Shown piece by piece: positions 61,230 to 64,000 of a stretch of 64,000 nt of DNA. The stretch's first letter is position 1; every line of letters begins with the position of its first letter. A model generated the notes under the pieces. It ran no database searches. It was not told the origin of the DNA and was given only the letters and a program-made list of their open reading frames with translations. The stretch is from a virus. Location of the stretch: the IMG/VR virus record IMGVR_UViG_3300003690_003472, positions 62,001 through 126,000 of that record; one strand, 5' to 3'. The translations under genes and the position numbers were made by a program.

Positions 61230-62420
61230 ATGATTTTTCAAACGTTTGATGATAAAAAAAATTGTTATGCCATTTATGCAAATAATAAGATTTACTCAAA
61301 AGGCGCACCCTCACGACTGAACCTAACATCGACTTGGGATTATTCTGAATTTCTGAGAGACAAGGATATTTTATATGCAAAATATTATTGTGGTGGAAAG
61401 CCCCTTTCAGAAATATGCCCAGAACATCTTAAGGGAGAGTGGAAAAGTGTTTTTAATAAATTAAAAGCCTTTTATAGATCTATTAACGAGACAAAATTAA
61501 ATTTAAGTGAGCATTGTTTTTATGATATGCTTCCTTCTTATATCTTGTTAGAGTATGGAAAGATTAAAAACAAAATTTGTTCTTATATATTTGAAAATTA
61601 TGAAAAACCATTAGATTATAAATTTAAAGTTGAGCTGACAAAAGTTTTAACTGAAATGAAGAATAAAAAGTTGAATATTGATCTCTTGGCTATGAAAAGT
61701 CGTCGGCATGAGTTTAAAGTTCGTCAGTTCATTAAGAAAATAAAAGAAACACCACCTTTTGTTGTTTATGATGCATGCGGCACAAAAACAGGAAGATTGA
61801 CATCAAAGAAGTTTCCCATATTAACTATGGACAAAAGTTTTCGAAAAATATTAAAACCGAACAATAGCTGGTTTTTAGAACTTGACTATAATGCAGCAGA
61901 ACTTCGTGTGTTGCTTGGCTTATTGGACACAGAACAACCAAAAGAAGATATACATACTTGGAATCTACAAAATGTTTATAAAGGAATTGGAACAAGAGAA
62001 AAAGCTAAAAAAAGAATATTTGCATGGCTATATAATCCCAAATCAAAAGATTACATTTCTAGTCGAGTATATAATCGAGAAGAACTTTTAGAAAAGTATT
62101 GGGATGGCGAATATGTAAAAACATACTTTAATAGAGAAATCAAAGCAGACGAAAAACATGCCTTGAATTATATTGTACAATCAACTGCTGCAGATTTGTT
62201 TTTGCGCCAAATGATCAAAGTGTGGGAATATTTAAAAGATAAAAAATCTTACATTGCTTTTTGCTTGCATGATTCTTTGGTGATTGATTTGCACACAGAA
62301 GACGAGATGCAAATAAATGACATAAAAGAAATTTTTGAAGATACTGAACTAGGTAAATTTAAAGTTAATTCGTATGGTGGAAAAAACTTTAAGGATATGA
62401 AGAGGTTAAACGTAAAATAG
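61230..62420 (+). CDS. polA: Minimal family A DNA polymerase
   Basis: The 396-residue protein has the three polymerase motifs of family A: motif A LELDYNAAELRVLL (catalytic Asp near 219), motif B REKAKKRIFAWLYN (near 256-269, matching R-x-x-A-K-x-x-x-F-x-x-x-Y), and motif C LHDSLVID (near 346-353, with the second catalytic Asp; the usual HDE is HDS). GTKTGRLTSKKFP (near 184-196) is the conserved fingers/palm segment. No 3'-5' or 5' exonuclease domain is present, so proofreading must come from elsewhere or be absent. T4-like phages normally use family B. The ATG is probably leaderless, and the stop overlaps the next GTG by one base. Confidence 0.88.
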   Translation: MIFQTFDDKKNCYAIYANNKIYSKGAPSRLNLTSTWDYSEFLRDKDILYAKYYCGGKPLSEICPEHLKGEWKSVFNKLKAFYRSINETKLNLSEHCFYDMLPSYILLEYGKIKNKICSYIFENYEKPLDYKFKVELTKVLTEMKNKKLNIDLLAMKSRRHEFKVRQFIKKIKETPPFVVYDACGTKTGRLTSKKFPILTMDKSFRKILKPNNSWFLELDYNAAELRVLLGLLDTEQPKEDIHTWNLQNVYKGIGTREKAKKRIFAWLYNPKSKDYISSRVYNREELLEKYWDGEYVKTYFNREIKADEKHALNYIVQSTAADLFLRQMIKVWEYLKDKKSYIAFCLHDSLVIDLHTEDEMQINDIKEIFEDTELGKFKVNSYGGKNFKDMKRLNVK

Positions 62421-63286
62421 TGAAAACAATTATTGGACTCGGGCACGCAGGCTGTAGTATTGTGGACAAGCTCTCATCATATCCACAATACAAAACATAT
62501 AAAATAGACACTAATTTAGAAAAAGCACCTCGTTGTTATCCTTTTCCTAAATATAATCATCCCGAAGAATATGAAAAAAAGTGTCCTAGTTTAAAGGGTT
62601 TTTTTAAAAGTGTAAAAGGAAATGTGCTGTTCATAACTAGTTGCGGTTTTATATCTGCAGCATCCTTAAAAATCTTAGAACAAATTAAAGATAAGTGTAA
62701 TATAAGTGTTTTATATATACAACCTAATAGAACTTTGTTGTCTGAATTAAAATTGTTGAATGACAATACAATTTTTCACATTTTACAAGAATATGCTCGT
62801 TCTGGCTTGTTTCAAAGGGTTTATTTAGTTAGCAACGTCGAGTTGAGTAAAATTATTGGAGATGTTCCTCTTAGAGAATACTATGACAAGTTAAATGAAT
62901 TGATTGCAACAACAATTCATATGATAAATGTTTTCGATAATTCAGACTCAGAGATTAGTACTTTTACACAACTATTTGATTCTGCTAGAATTTCGACTTT
63001 TAGCATAGTTGATTATGAAAAAAATGAAGAAAAAATGTTTTTTGATCTTGACATTCCTCGCGATAAGAGATATTATTATGCTGTGCCTGAAACAATACTT
63101 CAAACAGACAAAACGTTGTTAAAAAAGATTACAGAACAGCTTAAAAGATTGAAGAAAAATGATAAAATAAAGGTTAGCTATGGAATCTTTTCAACAAGTT
63201 ATGAAGATATATACGTTTATGGTCTGTTAAATAGTTCTGTGGTGCAAAATAATAATTTTAGACTTGACAAAGATCTAGATATATAG
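62420..63286 (+). CDS. FtsZ/tubulin-like protein with degenerate GTP loop
   Basis: The 288-residue protein begins IIGLGHAGCSIVDKL (residues 4-18), like the FtsZ T1 loop (G-x-G-x-A-G), followed by a YKIDTN strand. FITSCGFISAASLKIL (71-86) occupies the position of the GGGTGTG glycine loop but has only one Gly. VYLVSNVELSKIIG and a helix ending INVFDNSDSEISTF (about 134-182) match the FtsZ nucleotide-contact strand and the T7 synergy-loop region, and VSYGIFSTSYEDIYVYGLL resembles the activation domain. It may be a filament-forming cytoskeletal protein, but loss of the loop questions GTP hydrolysis. The family call rests on pattern matching by eye. It starts at a GTG overlapping the polymerase stop. 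Confidence 0.6.
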   Translation: MKTIIGLGHAGCSIVDKLSSYPQYKTYKIDTNLEKAPRCYPFPKYNHPEEYEKKCPSLKGFFKSVKGNVLFITSCGFISAASLKILEQIKDKCNISVLYIQPNRTLLSELKLLNDNTIFHILQEYARSGLFQRVYLVSNVELSKIIGDVPLREYYDKLNELIATTIHMINVFDNSDSEISTFTQLFDSARISTFSIVDYEKNEEKMFFDLDIPRDKRYYYAVPETILQTDKTLLKKITEQLKRLKKNDKIKVSYGIFSTSYEDIYVYGLLNSSVVQNNNFRLDKDLDI

Positions 63287-63301
63287 TAATATATTAACCA
63301 G

Positions 63302-63325
63302 CAACGTGAGAGAGTTATCACGTTG
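63302..63325 (+). promoter_or_regulatory. Inverted repeat in the gene 32 leader
   Basis: CAACGTGA (63302-63309) and TCACGTTG (63318-63325) form a perfect 8-bp stem with an 8-base loop, 28 bases before the gene 32 ATG. T4 gene 32 mRNA carries a structured autoregulatory leader (known), so this hairpin may be the binding nucleation site. It could instead act on DNA as an operator. Confidence 0.6.
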
Positions 63326-63353
63326 ACTATAACAAAAAGGAAAAAAAATAATT

Positions 63354-64000
63354 ATGTCAATTGATATGAAAAAAATGCGAGAGCGCAAAATCTCTCTAGA
63401 CAACAAAGGTAATGGAAACAATCGTTTCTGGCGCCCTCAAGACGGTGAACAAACTATTCGAATTGTTCCCACTTCAGACGGTGATCCTTTCAAGGATTAC
63501 TGGTTCCATTATAATGTAGGAGACAATCCCGGCTTTTTAAGTCCCAAAAGAAATTTTGGAGAAGATTGCCCTTTGGATTCTTTTGTTCGCAACCTTTGGA
63601 AGGAAGGAACTGAAGACAGCAAGCGCATGGCAAAAAAGCTTTCTGCACGTCAACGCTTTTTCGCGCCCGTATTAGTACGCGGCGAAGAAGATCAAGGTGT
63701 ACGTGTTTGGGGTTTTGGCAAACAAGTTTATGAAAAGCTTCTTAATCTTGTTCTAAATCCGGAATATGGAGATATTACAGACGCCGAAGCGGGTACAGAT
63801 CTTGTGCTTACATATGGAAAGCCAGCAGGAGCAAGTTTTCCTGTAACGCAACTTACTCCGCGCCGACGAAGTTCCCCGCTTTGTTCTGATGGCCCCGAAA
63901 AGTGTACTGAATATTTGGACAACATTCCAGATTTTGAGGAGCTTTTTGCAGGTAGTCGTAAGACTTTTGAAGAGGTTCAAAATATGCTGGACGAGTTTCT
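63354..64000 (+). CDS. gp32: ssDNA-binding protein (gp32 type), 3' end outside window
   Basis: At least 215 residues are visible. The N-terminus MSIDMKKMRERKISLD is basic, as in the cooperative-binding LAST-type region of gp32 proteins. The OB-fold core follows: NNRFWRPQDGEQTIRIVP, DPFKDYWFHYNV, RQRFFAPVLVRGEEDQGVRVWGFGKQVYEKLL, and TYGKPAGASFPVTQLTPRRRSSPL. The zinc-site region reads FLSPKRNFGEDCPLDSF: only one Cys remains where related proteins have C-P-x-C, so the zinc finger is probably lost. It coats ssDNA during replication and recombination. AAAAGG about 13 bases upstream is the ribosome site. The frame runs off the window. Confidence 0.9.
   Translation, partial: MSIDMKKMRERKISLDNKGNGNNRFWRPQDGEQTIRIVPTSDGDPFKDYWFHYNVGDNPGFLSPKRNFGEDCPLDSFVRNLWKEGTEDSKRMAKKLSARQRFFAPVLVRGEEDQGVRVWGFGKQVYEKLLNLVLNPEYGDITDAEAGTDLVLTYGKPAGASFPVTQLTPRRRSSPLCSDGPEKCTEYLDNIPDFEELFAGSRKTFEEVQNMLDEF

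Overview
The window is a continuous piece of a tailed, contractile-tailed (myovirus-type) bacteriophage genome with a T4-like head, neck and tail gene set. It is AT-rich, every supported gene lies on the + strand, genes are packed with overlaps of 1 to about 47 bases or short gaps, and no gene-free stretch exceeds about 125 bases. I see no tRNA, rRNA, CRISPR array, insertion sequence or integrase. Both ends cut through genes. The host cannot be named from the sequence. The phage-encoded ribosomal protein S21, LamG-domain virion proteins and the replication gene set resemble uncultivated aquatic phages, which is an inference.

Layout. (1) 1-16.9 kb: very large, mostly unrecognised virion proteins, probably baseplate periphery and fibres, including two pairs of paralogues. 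(2) 16.9-22.8 kb: DNA metabolism: RuvC-like resolvase, DnaG-type primase, ParB-like protein and a single-chain fusion of the Mre11/SbcD nuclease with the Rad50/SbcC ATPase. (3) 22.9-24.3 kb: four small membrane or exported proteins that look like a lysis or envelope cassette without a visible endolysin. (4) 24.3-28.4 kb: small virion or decoration-like proteins, one with a LamG domain, and several unrecognised small proteins. (5) 28.4-44.2 kb: packaging and head: large terminase, portal, prohead protease, ribosomal protein bS21, a repeat-rich fibre, a triple-LamG protein, scaffold and major capsid protein, closed by a strong terminator. (6) 44.3-61.2 kb: neck (gp13, gp14), tail terminator (gp15), giant sheath, two tube-type proteins, a gp26/gp51-like chaperone pair, tape measure, tube-end protein, LysM-like wedge protein, hub and one unrecognised protein. 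(7) 61.2-64 kb: a minimal family A DNA polymerase, an FtsZ/tubulin-like protein and a gp32-type ssDNA-binding protein, cut by the window end.

Regulation. A recurrent AT-rich element (ACTATTTAATTAA and close variants) lies about 23-46 bases before many virion genes and is my best candidate for the phage late promoter. Several replication genes instead have a sigma70-like promoter whose predicted transcript would start at or next to the ATG, with no Shine-Dalgarno (leaderless mRNA). With bS21 encoded among late genes that have strong Shine-Dalgarno sites, this suggests a testable translational switch. The most interesting items are the FtsZ/tubulin-like gene between polA and gene 32, the SbcD-SbcC fusion, phage bS21, the leaderless-early/SD-late pattern, and several RNA hairpins next to start codons.
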